A stretch of DNA of 64,000 bases from Streptomyces sp. ERV7 (GCF_001653515.1 NZ_LYOY01000040.1:744001-808000), one strand, 5' to 3'; counted from the first letter of the stretch, positions 1 through 7,034 are shown. Notes: a model not told the origin generated them from the letters alone. Made by a program: numbers and translations.

Positions 1-260
1 GCCTGCCGCACCACCTGCGGCACCCGTGCCTTGGCCTCCGCCTCGTACAGCGTGTTCCGCACCTCGAAGCCCGGGTGGCGCAGGGTGTCCTCAAGAGGCT
101 GGACGATGTGCCGTTTGGCCACTCCGGTGTTCTCGATCAGGCGTAGCGCGAGGGCGAGCTGGGGATGGTCGGCGTGAACGGTGCGTACCAGGTCGAGGGT
201 CTGCTCCGAGGTGATCACGTGCTCGGGCACGGCGACGGCAGGTCGGCACAAGACGGCCAT
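1..260 (-). CDS. rppA: Type III polyketide synthase RppA (1,3,6,8-tetrahydroxynaphthalene synthase), N-terminal part
   Basis: Reading the minus strand from the ATG at 258-260 gives a protein beginning MAVLCRPAVAVPEHVIT and continuing through ENTGVAKRHIVQPLEDTL and GFEVRNTLYEAEAKARVPQ to the window edge. This is the characteristic N-terminus of Streptomyces RppA, a chalcone-synthase-like enzyme that condenses five malonyl-CoA into tetrahydroxynaphthalene, the precursor of flaviolin and melanin-like pigments. Only about 86 of roughly 350 residues lie in the window, so the catalytic Cys-His-Asn triad is not visible. The gene diverges from the SDR-like gene at 481. The frame is open to position 1. 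The usual partner, a biflaviolin-type P450, is not visible and would lie outside the window if present. Confidence 0.9.
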   Translation of the reverse strand, partial: MAVLCRPAVAVPEHVITSEQTLDLVRTVHADHPQLALALRLIENTGVAKRHIVQPLEDTLRHPGFEVRNTLYEAEAKARVPQVVRQ

Positions 261-480
261 GGGCGGAACATCCTGGGGGTAGACGGCGCCCGGTCTCGTG
301 ACGGGGGTCGGGCGGGCTGCCGGACAGCCGTGGTGGATCATTCCAGACCTGGGGGAGAAGTCCCCTCAGATCCATCTGAAAGTACACAAAAGTGTCATTC
401 GACTGGCGGGCGTGACGCCGGACTGCCGGAGGCCGGGGCGCGCCGGAGAGACGAACGGGACGCACGAAGGGGAGTGGGCG
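261..480. promoter_or_regulatory. Divergent promoter region of rppA and the SDR-like gene
   Basis: These 220 bases separate two divergent genes and must hold both promoters. Two short dyads are visible: TCAGAT and ATCTGA separated by two bases (366-379), followed closely by ACAC and GTGT around four A's. The A-rich patch near 380-400 contrasts with the GC-rich surroundings and is the best place for promoter elements. No adjacent regulator gene explains the dyads. Confidence 0.4.
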
Positions 481-1272
481 ATGTCGTCGGCATTACTGGA
501 CGGGCGGGTGGCCCTGGTCACGGGGGCGAGCCGGGGGATCGGTGCCGCCGTCGCCCGCGCGCTGGGTGCGCACGGGGCGGCCGTGGCCGTGAACTATCTG
601 CGCAACGCCGAGGCCGCGGCCGGGGTGGTCGCCGACATCGAGCGGTCCGGCGGGCGGGCCGTGGCGGTGGCGGGGGACATGAGCGACCTGGAGCAGGTAC
701 GGGCCGTGGTGGCGGCGAGCACGGCGGCGCTGGGCGCGCCGGACGTCCTGGTCTGCAACGTGATGGTCGGCACCGAAGCCGTCGCCGCCAGGGCGGGGGC
801 GGCCGGGAGCTTCGTCGACACCCCGCAGGGCATCGCCGCTGTCCGGGACGCGGTCGCCTCCCAGCTGGACGTGACGCTCGCCTGCTGCCACGCCGTCGTC
901 CCCGCGATGCGCCGCCACGGCGGCGGCTCGATCGTCCTGATCGGCGCCTCGGCCACGCACAACCCCTACCCCGTGCCCGTCGAGATCACGGCGGCCAAGA
1001 GCGCCCAGGACGCGGTCGGCCGGGCGCTGGCGCGGGAGTTGGCCCCCGACAACATCCGCGTGAACACCGTCGCCCCCGGCTTCGTCCCCACCGACGCCAA
1101 CGCGGGCCCCGGCCAGGCGTCCCTGATCGCCCATGTCGCGGCCGGCACACCGCTGCCCGAGGCGATCGAGGCGCAGGACGTGGCGGACGCGGTCGTGGTG
1201 CTGGCCAGCGACCTGTCGAGGAAGGTCACGGGCACGTTCCTGCCCCTGGACGGCGGCCGTACGCTCCTGTGA
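481..1272 (+). CDS. SDR-family protein lacking the catalytic tyrosine
   Basis: A 263-residue Rossmann-fold protein of the short-chain dehydrogenase/reductase family. It has the cofactor motif TGASRGIG near residue 17 and ends with a typical C-terminal GTFLPLDGG. The start at 481 follows GGGGAG. The active site is unusual: the family Y-x-x-x-K motif reads I-T-A-A-K (about residues 169-173), so the catalytic Tyr is Ile, while the Ser in GAS and the Lys remain. There is also a loop of about 20 residues before the active site (residues about 100-125). It is divergent from rppA and followed by a cupin, which could suggest a role in tailoring or binding an aromatic product. That is inference; a non-catalytic or altered-chemistry role is equally possible. 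Confidence 0.8.
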   Translation: MSSALLDGRVALVTGASRGIGAAVARALGAHGAAVAVNYLRNAEAAAGVVADIERSGGRAVAVAGDMSDLEQVRAVVAASTAALGAPDVLVCNVMVGTEAVAARAGAAGSFVDTPQGIAAVRDAVASQLDVTLACCHAVVPAMRRHGGGSIVLIGASATHNPYPVPVEITAAKSAQDAVGRALARELAPDNIRVNTVAPGFVPTDANAGPGQASLIAHVAAGTPLPEAIEAQDVADAVVVLASDLSRKVTGTFLPLDGGRTLL

Positions 1273-1295
1273 GGCGGCGGTTAGGGTTCGACATC

Positions 1296-1709
1296 ATGAA
1301 CGACGATGTGGACGGCATTTCCGCTGGTGGTGAGCTCGCTGACGCGGTGTACGACGGGGTGTGCACGGGCAACGCGGGCCAGGACGCCGCGCTGGACCGG
1401 GGGTGGCTGCTCGGCCACTTCAAGGACGCCGGGGACCCGCGGCACAGCGAGGCCGTGGAGATCAAGTGGGGCGTCCACCCCCGTGGGGACGAGCGGGCGC
1501 GGTGGGTGACCGGCGAGGAGCGCACGGCCCTGCTCGTCCTGATCAGCGGCCGCTTCCGGGTGGAACTTCCGGGCCGCACCGTGACGTTGGCCGAGCAGGG
1601 CGACTACGTCGTGTGGGGCAAGGGGGTGGACCACTCCTGGTACGCGGAGGAGGAGTCCGTCGTCCTGACGGTCCGCTGGCCCTCGGTGCCGGGTTACCGG
1701 GTGGACTGA
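1296..1709 (+). CDS. Cupin-fold protein
   Basis: A 137-residue protein with a single cupin-like barrel in its second half: strands through TALLVLISGRFRVELPGRTVTL, then GDYVVWGKGVDHSW. The final His-containing motif lies where a cupin metal ligand would be. Close relatives in Streptomyces are often mislabelled signal peptidase I, but no Ser-Lys dyad or membrane segment is present. It starts 23 bases after the SDR-like gene and is probably co-transcribed with it. Its end overlaps the convergent merR gene by 16 bases. Substrate and metal are unknown. Confidence 0.75.
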   Translation: MNDDVDGISAGGELADAVYDGVCTGNAGQDAALDRGWLLGHFKDAGDPRHSEAVEIKWGVHPRGDERARWVTGEERTALLVLISGRFRVELPGRTVTLAEQGDYVVWGKGVDHSWYAEEESVVLTVRWPSVPGYRVD

Positions 1710-2089
1710 CCGCGGTCGGCCGCGTCCCCGCTCCTGGCGCGTACCGCGTCGAGGTACTCGGCCACCGCGTCCCTGTTGCGGGTGAGGCAGTTGATGCGGG
1801 CGGTCATCCGGTCGCGCTGGAGCTCAAGGGTGGTGATCATCTCCGGCGTCGCGTCGGAGAGGTGGATGATCCGGGGCTCGTCCAGGCACGGCAGGATCTG
1901 CTTGATGATCCTGGTCGGAAGACCGGCGTCGAGCAGCCCTCTGATCTGCATGACCCGGGCCACGTTGACGTCGTCGTACTCGCGATAGCCGTTCGGTGTG
2001 CGCTCGGCCGCGATCAGGCCCTGCTCCTCGTAGTAGCGCAGCAGCCGGCGCGGTGTGCCGGTGCGCTCCGACAGCTCTCCGATCCGCAT
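1694..2089 (-). CDS. MerR-family transcriptional regulator
   Basis: A 131-residue regulator starting MRIGELSERTG, with the winged-helix recognition signature LLRYYEEQGL, NGYREYDDVNVARV and a C-terminal coiled coil from about residue 75. The ATG at 2087-2089 is the natural family start; the longer open frame upstream is non-coding. The effector-binding tail is short, as in the Streptomyces MerR proteins that sit beside glycosyltransferase or efflux genes. A dyad about 130 bases upstream (2222-2238), and a second copy of its GACCCTCAC half at 2129-2137, are likely operators. The divergent gene it would control survives only as a glycosyltransferase fragment. Confidence 0.88.
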   Translation of the reverse strand: MRIGELSERTGTPRRLLRYYEEQGLIAAERTPNGYREYDDVNVARVMQIRGLLDAGLPTRIIKQILPCLDEPRIIHLSDATPEMITTLELQRDRMTARINCLTRNRDAVAEYLDAVRARSGDAADRGQSTR

Positions 2090-2216
2090 CCCGTCACTCC
2101 CGGATCCCGTGGCCCGCCATCCTGCCGCGACCCTCACATGGGTGTCATGGTTCCAGCATACGCCCACGTCACACGGCCTCTCCGGATGGTTGACGAGGGG
2201 CGCGGGCAGCGGCGGC

Positions 2217-2240
2217 TTGACCCTCACGCCATGTGAGGCG
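2217..2240. promoter_or_regulatory. Candidate MerR operator/promoter
   Basis: CCTCAC (2222-2227) and GTGAGG (2233-2238) form a perfect dyad around five bases, immediately preceded by TTGACC (2217-2222), a good -35 for a rightward promoter. MerR regulators bind such dyads in a 19-20 bp spacer. No good -10 is seen at the expected distance. The half-site GACCCTCAC at 2219-2227 recurs at 2129-2137 next to merR. The rightward target is reduced to a remnant. Confidence 0.5.
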
Positions 2241-2300
2241 CCCTCGACGAGATCGGCACGATCCTTGAGGACGCGCCTCGGCCTCCCGCCCGCCACGCCC

Positions 2301-2474
2301 GGCGATGTCCGCCGCAGACAGGAGGCCGCGGCCTGGCCGGTGCTGCACGGCTACAGCCCCGCCGTGGTGCCGCAGCCCGGGGACTGGCGAGAAGGCCTTG
2401 AAATCGTGGGCAACTGGTGGCCGCACCTCGATCCGGATGATCAACTTCCGTCGCCGGTCCAGGACTTCCTCCAG
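2301..2474 (+). pseudogene. Remnant of a UGT/MGT-type glycosyltransferase
   Basis: The frame reads RRRQEAAAWPVLHGYSPAVV, then DWREGLEIVGNWWPHL and LPSPVQDFL. This matches the middle of nucleotide-sugar glycosyltransferases of the macrolide-GT type, just before the donor-binding half. Neither an N-terminal domain nor the donor-binding C-terminal domain is present on either side in any frame, and no start or stop fits. Position beside merR and its operator fits the common merR-glycosyltransferase pair, so this is read as the residue of a gene lost by deletion. Confidence 0.6.
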
Positions 2475-2508
2475 GTGAGGGCAGGGGCGGTGCTCAACTG
2501 CCTCACGT

Positions 2509-3078
2509 TCAGGGGTGCTTGGCCACCGCCGCGCGCCCGTCCAGGACCGCGAGCGTCCGCTGCGCCCAGCGGATGTTCTCCTCCTCGAACGCGAGGCCCC
2601 TCATCAGGGTCAGATAGGGGCCGACGCGTTCGGCGCGGGCCAGATGCTCGTCCTCGGTGCGCCCGTCGAGCAGACGGTCCCGCAGCCGTTCGTAGCGGGC
2701 CAGCTTGGCCCTGGCCCACTCCAGCCGTTCCGCGACCGCTCCTCGTACGGCCTCGGCGTCGCCCGCGTCCACGGCCTGCACCTTGACCAGGAGCTCGTCG
2801 CGGATCGCGCTGGGGCGGGGAGGCTCGGCGGTGAAGGAGAACAGGGCCGCACGGCCCGCTTCGGTCAGGGAGAACAGCCGCTTGTTGGGTCTGCGTTCCT
2901 GGTGGACGAGCCTCGCCTCGACCAGGCCCTCGGACTCCATCCGCTCCAGCTCCCGGTAGAGCTGCTGCGGTGTGGCCATCCAGAAGTTGGCGACGGACGC
3001 GTCGAATCCCTTGGCCAGGTCGTACCCGGAAGCCTCGCCCTCCAGGAGCGCGGCGAGAACGGCGTTGCGCAGTGCCAT
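2509..3078 (-). CDS. PadR-family transcriptional regulator
   Basis: A 189-residue PadR regulator: N-terminal winged helix with LRNAVLAALLEGEASGYDLAKGFD, QLYRELERMESEGLVEARLV and the wing RRPNKRLFSLTEAG, followed by a helical dimerisation domain (about residues 95-180, Vir_act_alpha_C type). PadR proteins usually repress a neighbouring transporter or detoxification gene in response to small phenolics or drugs. Here the divergent neighbour is a 2OG-Fe(II) oxygenase at 3199. The A/T-rich stretch just upstream (3079-3118) is the likely operator/promoter. The target is inferred only from position. Confidence 0.88.
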   Translation of the reverse strand: MALRNAVLAALLEGEASGYDLAKGFDASVANFWMATPQQLYRELERMESEGLVEARLVHQERRPNKRLFSLTEAGRAALFSFTAEPPRPSAIRDELLVKVQAVDAGDAEAVRGAVAERLEWARAKLARYERLRDRLLDGRTEDEHLARAERVGPYLTLMRGLAFEEENIRWAQRTLAVLDGRAAVAKHP

Positions 3079-3198
3079 CGCGCCAAGCTATCACTTTCTT
3101 CATTAGACAATTAGGTGAGTAGGTGACGCCTTCATGGCGGACACCGCCGCGTCCGAATATCGCCAGCAGCCCGGACCGTGAAGCGTCACGCTCGCCCC

Positions 3199-3936
3199 AT
3201 GAACACCAACGACGCCACGCACCCGACCGGCCGCCCGGCGGACCGTGTCGCGGCGGTGGCCTGGGCCGCGCTGGCCGAAGAGCTCGACGAGCACGGCAGC
3301 GCGCCCACCGGCCCCCTGCTCACGCCCGACGCGTGCGAGGAGATCGCCGCGCTGTACGACGAGGGCGAGTACTTCCGTACGACGGTCGACATGGCCCGGC
3401 ACCGCTTCGGCTCCGGCCAGTACCGCTACTTCACCCACGACCTGCCCGAGGTGGTCGCCGAGCTGCGCGCCGCGTTCTATCCGCGGCTGCTGCCCATCGC
3501 GCGCGAGTGGGCCGCCAGGCTGGGGCGCCCGGCGCCGTGGCCCGACACGCTGGGGGAGTGGCTGCGGATGTGCCACGACACCGGACAGGCCAAGTCCGCC
3601 CAGATCCTGCTGCGTTACGGGCCCGGCGACTGGAACGCCCTGCACCGCGACGTGTTCGGCGACGCCGTCTTCCCGCTCCAGGTCGTCATCGGCCTCAACT
3701 CGCCCGGAACCGACTTCACCGGCGGGGAGTTCCTCATGACCGAGCAGCGGCCCCGCGCACAGTCGAGGGGGTCGGCCGCCACCCTGCCGCAGGGCCACGG
3801 GCTCGTCTTCACCACGCGGGAGCGCCCGGTGCGCTCGCGGCGCGGCTGGTCGGCGGCGCCCATGCGGCACGGGGTGAGCACGGTCCGCTCCGGGCGGCGG
3901 CACACCCTGGGGCTCGTCTTCCACGACGCGCAGTGA
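3199..3936 (+). CDS. 2-oxoglutarate/Fe(II)-dependent oxygenase
   Basis: A 245-residue protein with a double-stranded beta-helix oxygenase core. The iron ligands appear as HRD near residue 151 and the distal His in MRHGVS near residue 222; the Arg of SGRRHTLGLVFHD fits 2-oxoglutarate binding. The segment FTGGEFLMTEQRPRAQSR matches a widespread bacterial family annotated as 2OG-Fe(II) oxygenase or proline hydroxylase-like. The ATG at 3199 is preferred; a GTG at 3178 is an in-frame alternative, and neither has a strong ribosome site. Substrate unknown. Confidence 0.8.
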   Translation: MNTNDATHPTGRPADRVAAVAWAALAEELDEHGSAPTGPLLTPDACEEIAALYDEGEYFRTTVDMARHRFGSGQYRYFTHDLPEVVAELRAAFYPRLLPIAREWAARLGRPAPWPDTLGEWLRMCHDTGQAKSAQILLRYGPGDWNALHRDVFGDAVFPLQVVIGLNSPGTDFTGGEFLMTEQRPRAQSRGSAATLPQGHGLVFTTRERPVRSRRGWSAAPMRHGVSTVRSGRRHTLGLVFHDAQ

Positions 3937-3941
3937 CGCCG

Positions 3942-3973
3942 GCGCCGACGAGCCCGGCCGGGCGTCGGGGCGC
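3942..3973. terminator. Possible terminator between convergent genes
   Basis: GCGCCGACG (3942-3950) can pair with CGTCGGGGCGC (3963-3973) with a two-base bulge. It sits between the convergent oxygenase and VOC genes. There is no U tract, as is usual in Streptomyces. Confidence 0.4.
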
Positions 3974-3998
3974 AGACGGGGGGTGCCAAGACAGGCTC

Positions 3999-4820
3999 TC
4001 AGGGCTTCTGTCGCGCCACCGCGCGCGTGTTGATGGTGAACGTGGCGCCGTCGGGGTCGCGGATCGTCGCCCAGGGGCCGGCGGCGGCCGTGCCCTGGGC
4101 GATGACCATGCCGCCGTGGGCGCGGGCGGTGGCCGTCTTGGCGGGCACGTCCGTGGTGACGAAGTGGACTTCCCAGTGCGGCCGGATGGTGGGGTCCGGG
4201 GCCGCCTCCAGGGCGCCGGAGCTGAGGCGCGCCACGACGTGGCCGCCGTGCCGCAGGACGACCTCCTCCGCCTCGTACTGGACGTCGCAGCAGCCGGGCT
4301 GCTCGGCCGCCCAGTCGAGGACCTCGCCGTAGAAGATCGCCGCCTCGAAGGCGTTGCGGGTGCGCAGCCGCAGCCAGGCCGGCTCGCGGTCGCGCCAGGA
4401 CTCCCAGTCGTCGACGAGCTTGCCCTGCCAGATGCCGAAGACCGCGCCGTCCCGGTCGGCGGCGAGCGCGCCGCGCCCCGTCTGGAACGCGACCGGACCC
4501 ACGGCGACCGTGGCGCTGCGCTCGCGGATGCGCGCGGAGGTCTTGTCGGCGTCCTCGACCGCGAAGTACGGCGTCCAGGCCACCGCCACCTGGAGCGCGG
4601 GCGCCAGGGCTCCTATCCCGGCGACGGGCTCGCCGCCGTCGAGCGCCACCCGGAACTGCTCGCCGAGCCGCCCGGTGCGGAACGTCCAGCCGAAGACGGC
4701 CCCGTAGAACTGGAGCGCGGGTTCGAGCTCGCGCGCCATGAGGCTCACCCAGCACGGCGCCCCGAGCACCGCCGCACTCGACGAGGCCTTGGAATCCGGG
4801 ACCGTGGTTGTCCTGTCCAT
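3999..4820 (-). CDS. VOC (glyoxalase/bleomycin-resistance) family protein with two tandem domains
   Basis: About 273 residues. Two vicinal-oxygen-chelate modules are visible: the first from APCWVSLMARELEPALQFYGAVFGW to IWQGK, the second from EPAWLRLRTRNAFEAAIFY to IRDPDGATFTINT. Each has the beta-alpha-beta-beta-beta pattern. Many such Streptomyces proteins are of unknown substrate. The ATG at 4820 begins the conserved frame; an upstream ATG at 4865, which has GGGAA closer to it, would add 15 residues. A perfect-looking 27 bp operator lies about 100 bases upstream (4916-4942). Confidence 0.82.
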   Translation of the reverse strand: MDRTTTVPDSKASSSAAVLGAPCWVSLMARELEPALQFYGAVFGWTFRTGRLGEQFRVALDGGEPVAGIGALAPALQVAVAWTPYFAVEDADKTSARIRERSATVAVGPVAFQTGRGALAADRDGAVFGIWQGKLVDDWESWRDREPAWLRLRTRNAFEAAIFYGEVLDWAAEQPGCCDVQYEAEEVVLRHGGHVVARLSSGALEAAPDPTIRPHWEVHFVTTDVPAKTATARAHGGMVIAQGTAAAGPWATIRDPDGATFTINTRAVARQKP

Positions 4821-4915
4821 CGCTGATGCCGATCGCTCTCGCTTGGCGGCTTCCTGCGTCACCATTTTCCCGCAAAACGGGCACCCCGCACCCAGCCGCT
4901 TCAGTGGTGTGCCGT

Positions 4916-4942
4916 TACGCAGTGTAGTGGCTACGCTGCGTA
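4916..4942. promoter_or_regulatory. 27-bp near-perfect palindrome (operator candidate)
   Basis: Arms TACGCAGTGTAG (4916-4927) and CTACGCTGCGTA (4931-4942) are complementary at 11 of 12 positions around a three-base centre. On the minus strand TACACT lies inside it and could be the -10 of the VOC gene promoter. The length and symmetry suit a TetR-type dimer or tetramer, yet no TetR gene is adjacent. Confidence 0.6.
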
Positions 4943-5241
4943 TGGTGCCGCTCACCGTATCGGAGCCGGATCCGACCGTGCCACGAGGGGCCCGGCGGCT
5001 GCGGACGCACGCGAGGCGGGCGTCTCGTCCGGCTCTCCCGGCTCGGGCACCCCGGTGTAAGCGGCACCCGCATCACCATCCGCTGTCCGGCGGCCCGCCG
5101 CAACCGGCCGGGAGGCCGCGCGGCCCCGCGGGCCCACCTCCAGGTGGAGACGAGGGGCAGCCCACGGGTGGACGCGGCGGCCGGTGAATAGCGACCCAAG
5201 GACGACGCGCCCGTCCCGTCCCGCGCCCTACCGTCGACAGC
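4943..5241. other. Intergenic region without a convincing gene
   Basis: Short frames exist on both strands but none shows a family signature, ribosome site or conserved-looking composition. The region carries only the 5' flank of the truncated secreted-protein gene at 5242. Confidence 0.5.
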
Positions 5242-5350
5242 ATGATCGGACGCAACCGGACGGCCACGGCCGTCGTGCTCGCTCTTGCTCTCGCGCTGCC
5301 CGCCGTCGCCGCGCACACCGCTTCGGCGGCGCCGCGACCGTCGGCGTTAT
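5242..5350 (+). pseudogene. Signal peptide end of a truncated secreted protein
   Basis: From ATG 5242 the frame gives a textbook Sec signal peptide: MIGRNRTATA, then a hydrophobic run of Val/Ala/Leu, and an AxA-like cleavage site near HTASAAP at about residue 30. About six residues later the frame enters the antisense of the GNAT gene, where it no longer looks like protein. The mature domain is missing. The gene is therefore read as truncated at about 5345-5368, at the same junction that cuts the convergent acetyltransferase. Confidence 0.55.
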
Positions 5351-5670
5351 CCCCGGCGGCCCCCGGCGAGCCCCCGCCCCTGCCAGGGCGTCCCCACGAC
5401 CCAGGCGATCTCCGCCGTACCGTCCTCGACAGTGGCCTGGACCGTACCCACCGGAAGGTGTTCCTCGCGCAGCCGGATGACCCAGTTGAGCCAGTGGACG
5501 GCCGGGTCGGGCGAGCCGGCCGCCATCCGCGCGTACCGCGCGCGCAGCGCCTCGACGGTGTCCGGGGCGCCGCCGGTGAACCGGTGCAGCGCGGGGTCGC
5601 CGAGCACGTCCGCCATCTCCTCGGCGTGGCCGACCCGCAGGGGCTCCAGGCCGATCCGTGCGCCGGACAT
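5347..5670 (-). pseudogene. GNAT-family N-acetyltransferase, C-terminally truncated
   Basis: Starting MSGARIGLEPLRVGHAEEM, the protein has a clear GNAT N-terminal half: FTGGAPDTVEALRARYARM, WVIRLREEHLPVGTVQATV and AEIAWVVGTPWQGRGLA, which is the beginning of the acetyl-CoA pyrophosphate loop. It then stops after five unrelated residues. Family members continue another 60-70 residues (helix alpha3, beta5-alpha4-beta6), so this 107-residue product lacks half the acetyl-CoA site. It starts 58 bases from the divergent VOC gene. Confidence 0.75.
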
Positions 5671-5728
5671 CGCCCACGCGCGCGGAAACGCCTTTCCCGC
5701 CCCGCCCTCTTCGAACATAGTGACGCCC

Positions 5729-6103
5729 ATGACCTCACTTGTACGTCATACGACGTTCGACTGCACCGACGCCTACACGCTGGCCACCTTCTGGGCGGCG
5801 GCCCTCGACGGCAAGATCTCCGACGAGGACTTCCCCGGCGACCCGGAGGCCCTGGTGACCGCCGAGGGCGCCACGCTCCTGTTCGTGACGGTCGCCGACG
5901 CCAAGACGGTGAAGAACCGCGTCCACCTCGACCTCCAGCCCCAGGACCGCACCCGCGACGAGGAGGTGGACCGTCTGCTCGCCCTCGGCGCCACCGTGGT
6001 CGGCGACCACCGCCTCCCCGACGGCAGGGGCTGGGTGACGCTCGCGGACGTGGAGGGCAACGAGTTCTGCGTCGAGCGGTCGGCCGGGGAACGGGCCGAA
6101 TAA
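5729..6103 (+). CDS. Single-domain VOC (glyoxalase-like) protein
   Basis: A 124-residue VOC-fold protein beginning MTSLVRHTTFDCTDAYTLATFW and ending with the typical GRGWVTLADVEGNEFCVE. The central VHLDLQPQDRT and LLALGATVVGDH strands and helices fit the glyoxalase-like family often annotated as VOC or pterin dehydratase-like. Function is unknown. It diverges from the truncated GNAT gene. An apparent promoter for the next element lies just after its stop. Confidence 0.85.
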   Translation: MTSLVRHTTFDCTDAYTLATFWAAALDGKISDEDFPGDPEALVTAEGATLLFVTVADAKTVKNRVHLDLQPQDRTRDEEVDRLLALGATVVGDHRLPDGRGWVTLADVEGNEFCVERSAGERAE

Positions 6104-6108
6104 TTCGG

Positions 6109-6137
6109 TTGTCGCGCCCCGCGCGGCTTCCTAATGT
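6109..6137 (+). promoter_or_regulatory. Vegetative-type promoter of the folded mini-ORF locus
   Basis: TTGTCG (6109-6114) and TAATGT (6132-6137) are separated by exactly 17 bases, a good match to a HrdB-type promoter. It begins six bases after the VOC stop codon. The predicted start of transcription near 6144 gives a leader of about 27 bases before the mini-ORF. Confidence 0.6.
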
Positions 6138-6170
6138 GTGGTGCACACGAGAAGGGAGGTGGTTCGGCAG

Positions 6171-6209
6171 ATGTATGGATACCGGACGCGTGAGGTGACT
6201 GCGGGCTAG
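6171..6209 (+). CDS. 12-residue mini-ORF (leader-peptide-like)
   Basis: ATG at 6171 to TAG at 6207-6209 encodes MYGYRTREVTAG. It has a strong ribosome site, GGGAGGT, with about ten bases of spacing, and is the first ORF after the promoter at 6109-6137. Its last codons overlap the 5' arm of a long-range stem (6194-6202), so ribosome occupancy could alter RNA folding as in attenuators. No plus-strand gene follows before 7330. I do not recognise the peptide. Confidence 0.5.
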   Translation: MYGYRTREVTAG

Positions 6210-6336
6210 CGCCTGCCAGTCGCACACTTTGTGTGGTGCCGGCACGACGCCGGCCGCAATTCCCAGCAGTCACCGACCCGCGGGCTCGCCGGTACGTCCG
6301 GCCGGCTCCTCTCCGGAGGAACCCGAGCCCGCGGGT
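6194..6336 (+). ncRNA. Candidate structured RNA / orphan attenuator
   Basis: Nested perfect inverted repeats suggest a defined RNA fold. GGTGACTGC (6194-6202) pairs with GCAGTCACC (6266-6274), enclosing two hairpins, CACAC/GTGTG (6223-6227, 6231-6235) and GCCGGC/GCCGGC (6238-6243, 6249-6254). A 13 bp stem follows, ACCCGCGGGCTCG (6276-6288) with CGAGCCCGCGGGT (6324-6336), itself enclosing GCCGG/CCGGC and then TTTCTG. The arrangement of promoter, mini-ORF, multi-branched fold and terminator-like stem resembles an attenuator or a dual-function small RNA. It lies between convergent genes, so there is no obvious gene for it to attenuate. I could not match it to a named RNA family. Confidence 0.55.
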
Positions 6337-6383
6337 TTCTGCATGTCGCGGCTGTACGCCGGATGCCGCAGCCGTACGCCGCC

Positions 6384-7034
6384 TCACGGCGCCAGGCGTT
6401 CCACCCGCCAGAGGTCCGGGCCCGCGGTCGCATAGCGCAGCCGGTCGTGCAGCCGGTTCTCGTGGCCCTGCCAGAACTCCACCGTCTCCGGGACGACCCG
6501 GAACCCGCCCCACTCCGGCGGCAGCGGGACCTCGGTGCCCTCGGGATAGCGGGCCGCCAGCTCCTCGTAACGGGTCGTCAGTTCCTCGCGGGAGGCGATC
6601 GGGGCCGACTGGGGGCTCGCCCAGGCGCCCAGCCGGGAGCCGTGGGGGCGGGTGCGGAAGTACGCCTCGGTCTCCTCCCGCGGGACGCGCGCGGCCGTGC
6701 CCGTCACGATGACCTGGCGGGAGATCTGGTGCCAGGGGAAGAGCACCGAGACCTGCGGGTTCGCCGCGAGTTCGCGGGCCTTGCGGGAGGCGTAGTTCGT
6801 GTAGAAGACGAAGCCCCGGTCGTCGTAGGCCTTCAGCAGGACCGTGCGCGTCGACGGGCGGCCGTCGGGGGTCGCGGTGGCGACGACCATGGCGTTCGGC
6901 TCGTGCAGACCGCCGGTGACGGCGTCCTTGAACCAGCGCGCGAACTGGGCCATGGGGGTGGCGGCGAGGTCCGCCTCGTCCAGGAGCGTGGTGCGGTACT
7001 GGCGCCGCATGGCGGCCGGGTCGTGATCGGTCAC
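6384..7034 (-). CDS. pdxH: Pyridoxamine 5'-phosphate oxidase
   Basis: A 216-residue FMN-dependent oxidase that converts pyridoxamine/pyridoxine phosphate to pyridoxal phosphate. Family features are the N-terminal RRQYRTTLLDEADLAATPMAQF, the FMN segment RTVLLKAYDDRGFVFYTNY and SRKARELAANP, ASPQSAPIASREEL, and a C-terminal WGGFRVVPETVEFWQG followed by the conserved RLHDR..Y motif and the ending WRVERLAP. The start is a GTG at 7032-7034 with AGGA about eleven bases upstream; an ATG eight codons in is less likely. It diverges from the citrate synthase gene, an arrangement common in Streptomyces. Confidence 0.95.
   Translation of the reverse strand: MTDHDPAAMRRQYRTTLLDEADLAATPMAQFARWFKDAVTGGLHEPNAMVVATATPDGRPSTRTVLLKAYDDRGFVFYTNYASRKARELAANPQVSVLFPWHQISRQVIVTGTAARVPREETEAYFRTRPHGSRLGAWASPQSAPIASREELTTRYEELAARYPEGTEVPLPPEWGGFRVVPETVEFWQGHENRLHDRLRYATAGPDLWRVERLAP

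Noticed and set aside
6171..6336. Trp, ribosomal or amino-acid biosynthetic leader attenuator
   Set aside because: The peptide has no run of one amino acid and no biosynthetic gene follows on that strand.
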